Part shown: piece by piece, positions 27,501 through 40,700 of the stretch
Position numbering within the stretch: the first letter of the stretch is position 1
How the letters are laid out: the number at the start of each line of letters is the position of its first letter
Assembly: GCA_026225945.1 (NCBI GenBank)
Contig: JAMJFZ010001868.1
Span: forward strand, 3,907,001 to 3,971,000
Reading direction: 5' to 3'
From: Cricetomys ansorgei
Lineage: Eukaryota; Chordata; Mammalia; Rodentia; Nesomyidae
Length of the DNA stretch: 64,000 nucleotides
Notes under the pieces: model-generated
The model's input: the letters and a program-made list of their open reading frames with translations, nothing else
Database searches by the model: none
What the model was told of the DNA's origin: nothing
Translations under genes and position numbers: made by a program

Positions 27501-30500
27501 ATATTTCTTCATTGATTAGTGGTGTTGGCATTTTCATGATGGGCGCAGGACTCTCTTGGTACCATGGAATCATGGGATTGCTTCATCCTCAACCAATGGA
27601 ATCCCTTCTATGGGTGATCCTCTTTTTCTCCCACTCTCACTTTGGAATACGACGACCTAATGAAAACCTTGCCATATTGCATTAGAGAACAGGGGTGACA
27701 TGCCTCTTGGCTGGGTCACACTGGTTATTTATTTTAGTTTTGTTTTACATTTGAGTATTTATGACCTCTGAATCCACATAATGGGGTGATTTCAAACAGT
27801 TTTACTTATTTTGTGTATGAGTGCTTTGCCTGCATGTATGTCCGTGTGCCACATGTATGCCTGATGCGGGCAATGACCAGATGCAGATGCTGGCTCCCCT
27901 GGGACTGGCTGTGAGCTTCCTTGTGGGTACTGGGAATCAAACCCGAGTCCTCTGATGGAACAGCCAGTATCTTAACTGCTGACCCATTTCTCTAGCTCCT
28001 AATTTTTGTGATATTTAACAGAATCTCCATAGATATAATTACTGAGCATATCCTCTTTGATTAAAATCTTGGACAGTTCTACAAATTTTCTAGATATGCT
28101 ATTGAAGAAGAAGAAGAACAATAACAACAACAACAAAAAAAAAAACTCTATTCACTTTTAGTGCCAAGAATAGCCTTATATCAGTAATTATTATTTCCAG
28201 TCACTTGTCATAAGCTGGAAGTACATTTAATGTTAAAGCAAAATGAAAAGAGTTTGTTTTTGATTTTCCTCTAAGGCCTCCATGAGGTAGAGGGCCTGCA
28301 CTGGGGAATGGGAAAGGATGAGGGTAACTTTCTGTTTTTTACACACAAGGCTCTTCTGCTCAGTGGGCCATACCCAACTTTGGGTAGGAAACAAGTCCTA
28401 ACACTGGTAGTTAGTGTTACTACTTGCTCTTGCCTTTATAGATCTTTAAAACTGTCTTGCCTTCCACGAACACTTCTTAGACAGTAGGCTGCTTTGCTGC
28501 TCTGACTCCTTGGATAGACAGAGAGGTCATATATATGCCCGTCATGTCACATGGTGTAACTCCAGGCATGTGCAAGGTTGCCCTGCATGTCTTTTCGACA
28601 TTTCAGAAGATTCCAACTCAGGAGTTCCTGTGGGGTTCTGTTTTGTTCTTTTTTTTTTTTTCCCCCCTTCTTTCCTAACAGCTACCATCAATAGTCTTAC
28701 CTATAGATAATTATTCACATGTTTATCAGACACATTTTCTATAGTTTCTAAATCCCTGGGGCACTTACTAAGTCTCCTGAGCAATCTCAGCGACTCACGA
28801 CATTCATTATAGAGGTGTTTGGCCTCCTTACTCTCCAACGTGTCTTCAGTAGTGCTTGGTGTGATTCCAAGGCATGGTCTGGTGGGTAGAGACAGGCCCC
28901 TAGCTCCTTTGGAAAGCTCCTGTGTTATATGCTTCATTCTGGTGTTAGGATATCTGGAATGTGAGTGAACTTATAACATTTTTTTTTTTCTGTTTTGGGT
29001 CATAGAATAGAGTATATATCTGTCTTATTTTATCATTCTATTATCCTGTACATATCTGTATAATAACAAGCCAGTTAAACTGGGCTTTTGTTTTGTTTGG
29101 TTTTGGTTTTTCGAGACCATGTTTCTCTGTTGTAACTCTGGCTATCCTGGGACTCACTCTGTAGACCAGGCTGGCCTTGAACTCATAGACATCCACCTGC
29201 CTCTGCCTCCCGAGTGCTGGGATTAAAGGCATGTGCCACCACTGCCCAGCTAAACTAGGCTTATTTTTATTTTGTTTTTGTTGTTTAGGTATTGAGACAA
29301 AGTGTTTGCTTTGATGCCCGGACTGGCCTTGAACTGGCCTTAAAATCCTGCTTCATTCTTTTCCTTCACTGCCTTTGCTGTGACTACAGACAAATGCCAC
29401 CATGTCTAGCACACTATTTACATTTTTGAGGCTAGCTTCCTACTTTTGTTTTTAATCACAGTACATTTTGTGTAATTAAATGGACAACATTTGCCCCTCC
29501 CATTCTGAACGTATTTACCTGCTTTATGGGCACAGCACCTTGTCCCAGCATCATCTAATTTGAGCAACATCCCTTGATAGGGACAAAGCAGTCTCTGGAG
29601 TTAGAGAGTGATGAGATCAATTTTTAATTGTGTTTAAATTTTGAAGTTTCTAACATACCACCTTTTTGAGTAAATGAGTAGGGAATGAAGCACTTTGTTA
29701 AATAATGGATTCAATAGACTATAAACTTGCTTAGTAGGCATTATCAGAATCCTTGATTATTTTGGGTTCTTTGCTTTTTTGTTTGTTTTTTTCCAATAGA
29801 AATTTTTTAATGTCTTTTAAATTTTTTTTTTAATTAAAAAAAAAATTTAGGGGTAGTTTTGAGACAGTGTTTCTCTGGGTAGCCCTTGCTGTTCTGGGAC
29901 TCACTCTATAGACCAGGCTGGCCTCCAACTCAGAGATCCGCCTGCTGCCTCCCAAGTGCTAGGATTAAAGGTGTGTGTGACTACACCTGGCTTGTGTCTA
30001 TTTTATTGTCCTCCTTTGAGTTATTGCCCAACAAGATCCTTAGTATCTAACTTGAATTGGAGCTTATGTTTAAAATTTTTAAGATATTACAAATTGTACA
30101 TATGAGCAGCTACAATCCTTTAGTAAAGTACTTGATTCATTATTTGTTTTAATACTTATTTTTCAGGCGTATTGCATTTTAGCAGGATCTTTGATATCTG
30201 AAGGAGGTATGTACTGTCACAAAGTATTTATTTTCAGTTTAGTGATACACGTTCAACAACCAGTTGATTATAGTTTGCCAAGTTCTACTAAGTTAGTATT
30301 GTGGGGTTAAGAACTTAAGCGTTGTTTGCTCTTCAGGGTAGAAAGTCTGTGTAATGTTCTGTGGTTGTTGCTGTAATGGATGAGGGCAAGGGGGCTGGGT
30401 TATGCTCATGAGTAGCTTGTATTGCTCAAACCATTGGAAATATAAAAACATAATAATACTAATTTTTTAAGTTGGTTTTTAACAGTGTTAATCAGAAAAA

Positions 30501-33500
30501 AAGCTGTCTCCTTAGGAATAATAATTTTTGAAATATAGCTTCAACAATATTGTAACATAATTTCTAATATCAGCATAAACTACCTAATTCAGTGCTTTTT
30601 AAAAGTTTTTTGTTTCGTGTGCGTTAGTATTTGTATGAGGGAGTTGGATCCATTGGGTCTTGAGTTACAGACAGTTGTGAGCTGCTGTGTGGGTGCTTGG
30701 AATTGAACCCACGTCTTTTGGAAGAGCAGGCAATGTTCTTAACCACTGAACTATCTCATCAGCCCTAATTCAGTGCCTTTTATCCCTGAACAGTTATCAT
30801 TTCCTATATTTGATATTCCCTGCATCTGTCTCTTAAAAAGATCCATTTGTTTACTTATATGTAGGTATCTGTGTACGTGTGAGTGTCTATGCATGCGTGT
30901 GTGTGGGTACCCATGCCCATATACATGCTAAGGCCCCAAGAGGGCTCCAAATCCCTCTGATCTGGAGGTACAGGTATTTGCAGGATGCCTGATATATGAG
31001 TGCCGAGATCTGAACTCCAGTCTTTGGGATGGCAGAGTTCTTACCTGCTAAACCATCTCTTTATTTCTCATCCATTTTTTAAATTAATATAATTTCTGAT
31101 TGACAGGTTATAATTGTATATATTTATGGGGTTTTTCTTAATTGATAGACCTCCAAAGGTTGGGAGGGTCAAAAGTGACTGTTCTTAGTGCCTGCCCAAC
31201 AGAAGCTGCTCAATAGACAAAGGCTACTGCTGTAGTAATTATGGTTAGCTGTTATGGTTTTGAAATAGGGGATCCATTTTCTTACAGTGGTTAATTAGAG
31301 TCTTGATGGTGATTGTTAATATTGCTTATTTGCCTTACTTATTGCCAACTGGTGTTAACATGTTATGCTTATTTATCTTTTGAAATGCCATCTTTAAAGT
31401 TTGGACCATGCTGTTTCTTCCTTGCTGATAGAATATTTTTCTTTCAGCAACACTTCTTGTTGCCATAAATGAACTTCGCAGGAGCGCTCAGACCAAAGGA
31501 ACATCATTTTATAAGTATGGTATGTAGTTTAGAAACCAGGTATTTATTTGTAAGACAAATCAACTCTGTTAAAAAGAGAATTTATGAGCATAGGGGTGTT
31601 TTCTATCTGGGCTTTACTTAGGTAAGCTGTTATATTTCTGCATATGTCTGTATAATTTGGAAAGGTAATTTGACTACATAAGTTACTATTAACACTTAAG
31701 ATAGAGTTTTAAAAACTGTGATCTCTCATACATTCTTGTGTTAATTAATAGATTGATTTAAATGGGTACTTACTGTAATGACTTCTGATGAGATCAAATT
31801 AAGGTTTCAGAAGTTTTCTTCTCTTGTCTGTTGCCCCAATGATTAAGTCATGGAAAGTCGTGATCCAAGTACAAATGTTATACTTTTGGAGGACACTGCA
31901 GCTGTCTTAGGAGTGATAATAGCAGCCACCTGCATGGGCCTTACCTCTCTAACAGGTAAATATTTCTTAAACTACATATGATTTTCTTCTACTACTTAAT
32001 TCTCTAATATATGGGGAGTTGGTCATATCATTGAATTTTAAGCCAATAGGTTATTATGTATTAATTCCATAGTAATTTTTATTTGTGTATTTATATAGAA
32101 CTGGTTATCATTATATTTAGTGAAATAACTCTGAAATACAAACACTGTATATTTTCTCTCATCCACAGAATCTACAAGTGTGTGTGTGTGTGCGTGTGCG
32201 CGCGCGCGCGTGTGGTGGTGTTTAAAGTAGAAAGAAAACACTAGCAGAGAGGAAAAGCTATTAAGGAAGAAGAAGGGAAGAGAAGGTAATAGAACTCATG
32301 TGACAGGAAAGCAAAGGGAAGGCTGTTCAGCAGGAAGGAAGGGACCAGCGAGCAGGCAGGAGGGGTGAATAAGGCATGATACGAAGTGTACGAAAATGCC
32401 ACAGTGAAATCCATCACGTTGTAGTCTATCATTAAAGTTTAATGATAAGATATTTGGTCAGTAAAAGTGTGCAGATTTCTCTGAGTTAGATTTCTTATGT
32501 CTAGGTGAGAAATGCAGGCATTAGTACATTATTGCAAGCCTTGGTAGCTGTGAGGAAAAGTTGTTCCCTCTCTGAACTCTGACTCCCTTACCTATGACAG
32601 TATGGTTAGTATTACTAGTTAGTATTACTAGTTAATCTTAACACAGGAGTCCTTAAGATAGTGCAGAGACATTAATGAATACTATTGGAGCACTTGTTCA
32701 CCTGTCTTCCTGCTTCTTCATAGGAATGACCTCTCCTGCCTTCACAGGCCTTAATTTTCTTCAGGGTCTTCCCCATTCATTTTGGTCGCTGGTTAGTTCT
32801 TTAGAGGGCCAAAAGGTAAATTGCAGCAGAAAGCTCATTTTGTTTTCCAAAATGATAACCATTTGAGTGTTCACTCAGCTTGTGAGGTCAGATTCTCTTG
32901 GGGTTATCCTCTACCATGCTTTCTCATTTATTTAAAATAACTTCAGGTGATAAGCTGCTGTAACATTCTCTGCTGTTAGCTGGGATTTGAAGTGTTCTAA
33001 AAGTATCAGGTGATGATCTGATTGACCTTCACCCTGCTTTTGGTCAACAATAATTCTCTCTTCTTCCCTCTCTCCTTCCCACCCCTTTGTGTGTGTGTGT
33101 GTCTGTCTGTCTGTCTGTCTTTTGTCTGTCTTTCAAGACAGGGTCGCACTGTGTAACCTTGGCTAGCCTGACTATGTAGACCAGGCTGGCCTTGAATCCA
33201 GAAGAGATCCATCAGCCTCTGCTTCCCAAGTGCTAGATCAAAAACTGTACCTACTGCTCCTGGCTAATCGCCAATTCTTTAACTTTGTATTTCTAAAGAG
33301 CACTATTTAATTTTGAGTTCCATAATTAGAACTCTTCTAATGAGTTGTACTTTATAAAGTGGATCAGTTAGGAGAGATGTTTGTTTCTTATATGCATCAA
33401 CTACATATTAATAAAACTAGTACAGAATTGGTATTTTTAGAAAAATACAAGTTTTATTAAGAATTTTAAAAGTTAAATAAGATTGCTGAGATAGCTCAGC

Positions 33501-36160
33501 AGATAAGGGCACTTGTGGCCAAGGCTGATGACCTGAGTTTGTTCCCTGGGACCTCCGTGGTAGAAAAAAGAAAACCAGTTCCCTCATAATAGTCTCCTGA
33601 AGTCTCTAACAAGCTGTGGTATGTGCATACACACAAACACTGAAGTGTTCTTGTTTGTGTTTTAACAAGGTTTTTCTCTTTTTCTTTCTTTCTTTTTTTT
33701 TTGGTTTTTTGAGGCAGTATTTCTTTGTAACTCTGGCTGTCCTGGAATTCACCCTGTAGACCAGGCTGGCCTCGAACTCACAGAGATCCACCTGCCTCTG
33801 CCTCCCAAGTGCTAGGATTAAAGGTGTGTGTCCCCACTGCTGGCAAAAGGTTTTTCTTAAGACAGGAACTCACTGTGTAGCCCTAGCTGGCCTAGAATTC
33901 CCTATATAGACCCAGCTGGCCTCAAATTCAACAGAGGTCTACCTATCTTTTCTCCTAAGTGATGAGGTTAAAGGCATACACCATCATGCTCCAGCTTATT
34001 TTGTAGTATAGTAAAACTATTAGCAATCATTGAAGAAGGTTGCTAAAGGAACCAGGAGTGAATTTCAAATATCATGGTTGTTTGCTCTCTAACGGTCACT
34101 GAAGTAATAGGAAATGTTTTGGTTTCTTCTGTGATTCTTTTAGGCAATCCGTTGTATGACAGCCTGGGTTCCTTGGGTGTGGGCACCTTACTAGGTGTGG
34201 TCTCGGCATTCCTCATCTACACCAACACAGAAGCTCTCCTAGGACGATCCATACAACCAGAGCAAGTACAGCGGCTTACCGAGCACCTGGAGAGTGACCC
34301 ATCAGTAAGGTCAGCCTTGGCTAGTGTTGCTCTTTGGGTGGCTCACACAAACACAGCGAAGTATTAGGCAAGGGAAGAAAGTGTGTATAGGAAACCACTT
34401 GTGAATTTCCTTTTCGGCCTGTGTACCCCATGAATCAGCTGTAATGAAGATAGACAAGTTGAGTACACTTGCCTTTTAAATGGGGATCCTCTTAACAGTG
34501 CTCTTTTGTATTTGTATTGCAGTTACAGGTTGAATGTATGAAATGCAAAAGAACTTCTATTCATAGGGAAATGATTACGCAAGTAAATATCATTAACACA
34601 TCACTGAAAATACTCTTTGAGTTTTAAAAACTCCTCCTGCCCACACACTTTTTACTTTGTTGTTGTTGGTAGTGTTGATGGTAGTGACTACTATTGAACC
34701 CAGGACTTTACACATGCAAGGGAAGTACTGTACTGATGAGCTGTTCTACCAGAGCTTTTCTTTTTAATGATAGAAAAGGAAAGAATTGGAGACAGGAGAT
34801 AAGCAGCAGAAGAGATACAGAGGACTTTTAGAGTGGTATGTAGCAGCAATGTGGCTTCATAATAAAGTAGAAGTCTTAATGCTGGGACTGTAGCTCAGTG
34901 GTAGAGCATTTGCCAAGCATGCATGAGACCCTAGGGTTCAGTACTAGCACCATGCTAACTGACAAAAAAATTTTTAAAAATTAAATTTCTATTATCTCCA
35001 TATGCATTGCTATAGTTCAGATATAAATGTCCCCCAAAGGACTCAGGTATTGAAGGTTTGGTCCTTAAGTGGTGGGGCTACTGAGAAGTGATTGGGTCAT
35101 GATATTAGTAACTTCATCAGTTGATCTGTCCATGAGCTCAGAGTCAAATGGGCTGTTAGGAGCTGGCACTGGGTTATTGGAGGAAGTCAGTCACGATAGG
35201 GAATGTCTTGAAGGATATTTGGGGACCTGGTCACTTCTGTCCCTTTCTGTTCCTGGCTGAAACAAAGTAACAAACTCATACTCACTCACCTTGCCATGAT
35301 AGTCTGATTGCTTCAGACCCAAAGCAAAGGATCCAGTCTGCCTTAAAGCTTCCAAAACCATGGGCCAAAATAAATCTTTCCTCCTTAAGTTGTTGTCTTT
35401 GATATTCGACTACAGTGATGAAAAACTAATAAATACACATATTTGTTCAAACTTTAAAATAGGAAAATATTTAGTCTGTTCTCTGTTTTGGTTTTATAGT
35501 CTGTTTCTGTTGCTATAACAGGATACTAGAGAGCAGGTAATTTCAAAAGAAAAAACGTTTATTTAGCTCACAGTTCTGAAAGCAAAGAAGTTGACATTTC
35601 CTCAGGAGTCTCATGCTGCTTGAACTCAGGGTGGAAAGTGGAGGCACATACAGAACAGAAAACAGAGGGCTGGTCTTGCTTTGTAGCAGCTGGTTCCTGG
35701 AACTAATGAAGGGCAAGAACACCCCTGCCCTCCGCGGGTGGCACTAATGTACTTGTGAAGGCTCTACCCCACCCCATACCACACTGTAAGCCCCCCAGAC
35801 TGCTGTTGTGCTGAGGAATTACACAGCACAAACGTGCATGGGTGTTATAATTGAAACCCAAAAAGTGTTAGTTTCCCTGTGTGCCTCAATTAGTACAACA
35901 GCAGCGATTATTCGACTTACATTCCAAAATCTGTTTAAATTTTCAAAGTAATTAGATCATAATTTGAAATTGAATATTAAAATCAGTATTAGACTTAGTG
36001 ATTTTATCTGTTATAAGCCTCATTAATACTCTGTCGCTCTGCAATACTAACTTTATAAAGCGAGTTGGGAGGTCTACTGTTTTGTGGAGAGTGTGTGAAG
36101 AATTGATATTAATCCTTTGTGTGTGTGTGTGTGTTGCCCACATGTATGTCTGTGTACTAC

Positions 36161-36197
<37 letters not shown>

Positions 36198-37698
36198 GCC
36201 CACATGTATGTCTGTGTACTACGAGTGACTCTTGTCCATGGAGATGAGAAAGCATCAGTCTCTTGGCACTGGAGTTACAGATGACTGTGCGTTGGCACTT
36301 AGGTGCTGGGAATTGAACCCAGGTCCTGTGGAAGAGCAGCCAGTTTTCTTAACCCCTGAGCCATCTCTCCTGCCCCTAAAAGTAATTTCTTTTAAAAATC
36401 TTTGGCAGTGTTTATCAGTGAAGCCACCTGGCCATGAGCTTTCCTGTATGAATAGGGTTTGTTGCTTTGTTTTGTTTTTCACAATTCCCCTTACTTGTTT
36501 GAAGTGTTACAGATTTTTTCCCCCTTGAAACCCTGGACCTTGTACTCGCCAGGCAAGTGACTCAGATGGTGTGTTCTTAACTACTTTAGAAGTATGTGTC
36601 TTTCTAGAAATTTTTTAATTGCTTGTATAATATATGGATTTTTAAAATATAATTCCTTTGAAATATTTTTTCCCTTAAGGTTGGTGGTAATTTCATATCT
36701 TTTGTTTCTGATTAGCTTAAGTCTCTACCCCACCACCACCACCCCACACACATTACTTGAAAGTCATAAACACTTGTCAATTTGGTTTTCAAACAACTGA
36801 ATTCTGGCATAATTGACTTTCTCTGTTTTCTAATCTCTTTTTCATTAATTTCTTCTTTAGTCAATTATTACCTTCCTTCTGGTTGCTTTAGGTTTGGTTT
36901 GCTCTATTTCAGTGTCTTTAGATGGTTGGGTAAGTTTTTGAATTGATTTGTTAATTTTTTAATTCAGACATTCACAGATAAAGTTATCCTTCAATTTCTG
37001 CTTTCTCCTCACCGTGACTTTGTTCTCCTGTAGCATTTTCTCTCCTCTCAAAGCATTTTCTCATTTGCTTATTTAAATTTTTATTTATTTTTATTTTAAT
37101 TAACATATAATGATTGCATGTATTTATGGACCATAGTATGACATTTCCCTAAATGTGTAGCATTTTAATGATCAGATCAGGTAGTTGATACAGTCATTGC
37201 CTTAAGCATTTATCTCTTTGGATTGGGAACATATGAAATCCCAAAGTAGCATTTTTTGAAATATACAATTAATTATTGCCACTTGTAAGTTCTGTACATA
37301 CTGTACTAAAGAATAATGGAAGTTAATTTTTTTATTACATCCATCCCTGTAGTCATTTACCACAGTCTCTCTCCATCTCCCCTTCTCAGCCTGTAGTAAT
37401 TTCTATTCTTCCCCTTACTTCTATGAAATCAGCAATTTTAGCTTCCACACATAGGTGGGAACGTGGGATATTTGTCTTTCCATGTCTAACTTATTTTACT
37501 TAACATAATATCTTCCAAGTTCATTATTGATTTAAGTGAGGGTTTTGTTCCTTTTCACTGCAAATTAATATCCCATAGTTTATATTTATTACCATTTCTG
37601 TATTCATCTATTTATAAATTCCTAGGTTGATTCCATATCTTCATGCTGTATTCAGCATGGGAGTACAATTGTCTCTCCAACATACTGATTTCCCTTTT

Positions 37699-37753
<55 letters not shown>

Positions 37754-40700
37754 AGGGGCATTGCTAAATATTTGCAATGTTCTCAAATTTCTTTGTGTTA
37801 CTAATTGATTCATTTCCTACCACACAGTGGTCAGAGCATATACTTCATGTTACTCTAGCTTTTTAAATTTACCAATGTCTGGCTCCGTGGAGCATAGATT
37901 CTGGCTGACGTGCTACTCTGTGTGTATTTGAAATACTCTACTAGGCAGGGAGTGTTTTGTAGATGAGTAGGATTAGTTGGTTTATAGCCTTCAAACACTT
38001 ACAGTCTTCTTCTGTGGTGCTGAGGTTGAACCAGAACCCGTGCCCAGCAGTGTGAGCCAGCTACACCACAAGTGTACCAGTGGCTTGTGTGTAGGCTAAC
38101 ATGCAGGCTCTTCACACAGCTCTGTAGCTATAGTTAGAACAGGATGACTAAAACTAATACCTAGGAATAATGAGGGCAATGACAAATGAGCACATGCTCA
38201 ATGCAGCACAGACTGTAAGGCAGCCATTTATTGGATGGCTCTGATTAAAACAAAACACAAGGTGGCATCTGTGTTTATAGAAGTGATTTTGTCAAGGTCA
38301 CTCAGCTAGTGCACAGGCAGACCAGGGCTCCCCACACTCCAGATGCCCAAGCTCAGGAGTCTACTGTACCGTTCTGCCTCCCAGAAGGGAATGCAGACGC
38401 ATCACCTGCTTCTCTTTCCTCCAGCACTAACCCCCAAGGAGCACATCTTCCCAGGGAATTGTCGAGACAACCTCTGCCTGGGTTTAGTTACTTTCTTTAT
38501 AGAATACATACAAATAAAAGCCTGGGTCTTGAAAACACAGAGTTGTGCTAGATTGCACCTTAAGAAGGACTCCCCATGCTATCAGAACACTGGATTCTAA
38601 TTTCTGGTTTTGTAAATGTTGGGAAATGGGTAAGTGGATAGATTATGGGAGGTTTGTAAGATTAACTTGATAATATTTTAGAAAAATATTTTAGAATTAG
38701 TAAACTTTTAATATATGAGCTTTATAAGTCACAAATTTAAGTTATTATAAAACTATTTATTACTCATACTTTTGTATGACATTATGCACAGAAACCAAAA
38801 TACATGATCGGCCTTAGAAAGCAGTGAGCTTGGTGGTGGGTGTTCTGCAGTGTCCAGTGCAGGTCATCACTGCTGGGGAAGCCAGATTCTCTGCTGTGAT
38901 GGATGTGTTACACTCAGACTTACACGCATTGTTTTTCATTGCAGGGCAATTCATGATGTTAAAGCCACAGATCTGGGGTTAGGGAAAGTCAGATTTAAGG
39001 CAGAAGTTGATTTTGATGGTCGAGTTGTTACAAGATCTTATTTGGAAAAGCAAGATTTTGACCGCATGCTGCAAGTAAGTTTATGTTTTACCATTTTCTC
39101 CTGTAACCCACAGTTTTAAAGATGCGTTTTGTCTTTATGGCCTTAGAGCCACTTCAGCTGTGAACTCAGTTCCCAAGTCTGATAGTGAACTTTTTATATA
39201 TAGTGGGTCAGAAGAGACAGCCAAAGGTACAAACGTAATCATTAAGTTGTTAATGCTGTTACATGGTTTATGTAATGTACTCTGAATAACCTGTGTGGTG
39301 ACAAAATGACACTTTGATTCTAACATACAGGCAAACATAGACAGTGGGCTAATTAGTTTGTCTAAGATTTCAGAGTCACATATACTAAGTCACATGAATC
39401 TGAGCTCTGACCCATATCTATGCTTTCTTATTAAGAATACAACAGCACACCCACCCACTTCACTGTTTTATTTTCTGTGGATTAAGTTACCAGAATCCAA
39501 AAATGGTAAGTAGAAAATTCCAGAAATAAGCATAAACTTTAAATTGCCTTTCTGAGCAGTTTGTTGGTTCCCAGGATATGGGTTATCTCTCCCCCCAGCA
39601 TAGTCAATTTGCATATGCCACCTGAGTTGAGTTCATGGAGGCGGGTGGCATCCATTCACATAGCTTGAATTACAGTATATTGTTACAGTTATATTTTATT
39701 GTTGTTAATCTACTGTGCCTAATTAATTGATTTTTTTTTGTATATAAGAAAAACATAAGATGTATAGAGTCTACACTGGTTTCAGCAAACCTCTGGACTC
39801 CTGGAACAAAACCTCAAAGTTAAAAGGTTAATGCTGTAATTTAAGAGACAATTTACAGAAGCCAGCACTAAACAGAGCACATATTACTACTTGGTTTTGT
39901 CAGATCTTAACATTTGCTTTGTAGGTTGAGTCTCCTTTGTAGAATACACCAGGAACCTAAAATGTTCCTTCCGTTCCTCCCTCCTTCCCTCCCTCCCTTC
40001 CTTTCTTCCTTCCTTCCTTCTTTCCTTCCTTCTTCCTCTCTCTCTTTCTGTCTTCCTTTTAATATTTTCATATATTGAGTGTTCTTAGTCCAAAAGGACT
40101 GGTGCTTTGGCTTTGTTGGTTTTTTTTGTGTGTATGTGTGTTTGTTTGTTTGTTTGAGACATGGTCTAGTGTAGCCTAGGCTAGCCTCACACTCACTATG
40201 TACCTTAGGATAACTGAACTTCTGAACCTCCTCCTCCTCCTCCCTAGTGCTGGGATTGCAGGTGTGTGCATGCACCACGCCTGGTGCTGGGGCCTGGGCC
40301 CAGGGCTTCATGCAGACACCCCACCAAATGATCTGCATCCTGCCTTTTTGAGTGTTATATCAATACTCGCAAAGTTGTAGACTTCAAAACATTTTGGATT
40401 TTCAAATTAGGGGCATCCAGCATATATTGTGTTTGTGTAAATTCTTAAAAGAAATCATTATAAAAATAGTCTAAGCCTCATTTTTTGCTAAATCTCATTT
40501 TCATCCCCAGAGTTAACAAATATGCTGAATTTGATACCTGCCATTTCCATTCTGAGTTTTAGACTGCACCTTTTTAGCATAATATATTACAATTAAATGT
40601 CCCACAATGTAGAGTGTAAATGTGTAGTATGTAAATACAGATGGTTTTATATTGTGTGACTCTGTACAGTCTGCATAACAGTATATGTCTGAGATTCCTT

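Noticed and set aside
34885..34975. Possible tRNA gene (A-box-like gtagctcagtggtagagc)
   Set aside because: This is the tRNA-derived head of an ID SINE; no cloverleaf can be closed and it carries an A-rich SINE end.
39907..40338. 143-codon - strand open frame rich in E/K/R
   Set aside because: Low-complexity product of the (TTCC)n tract and a B1-like SINE.
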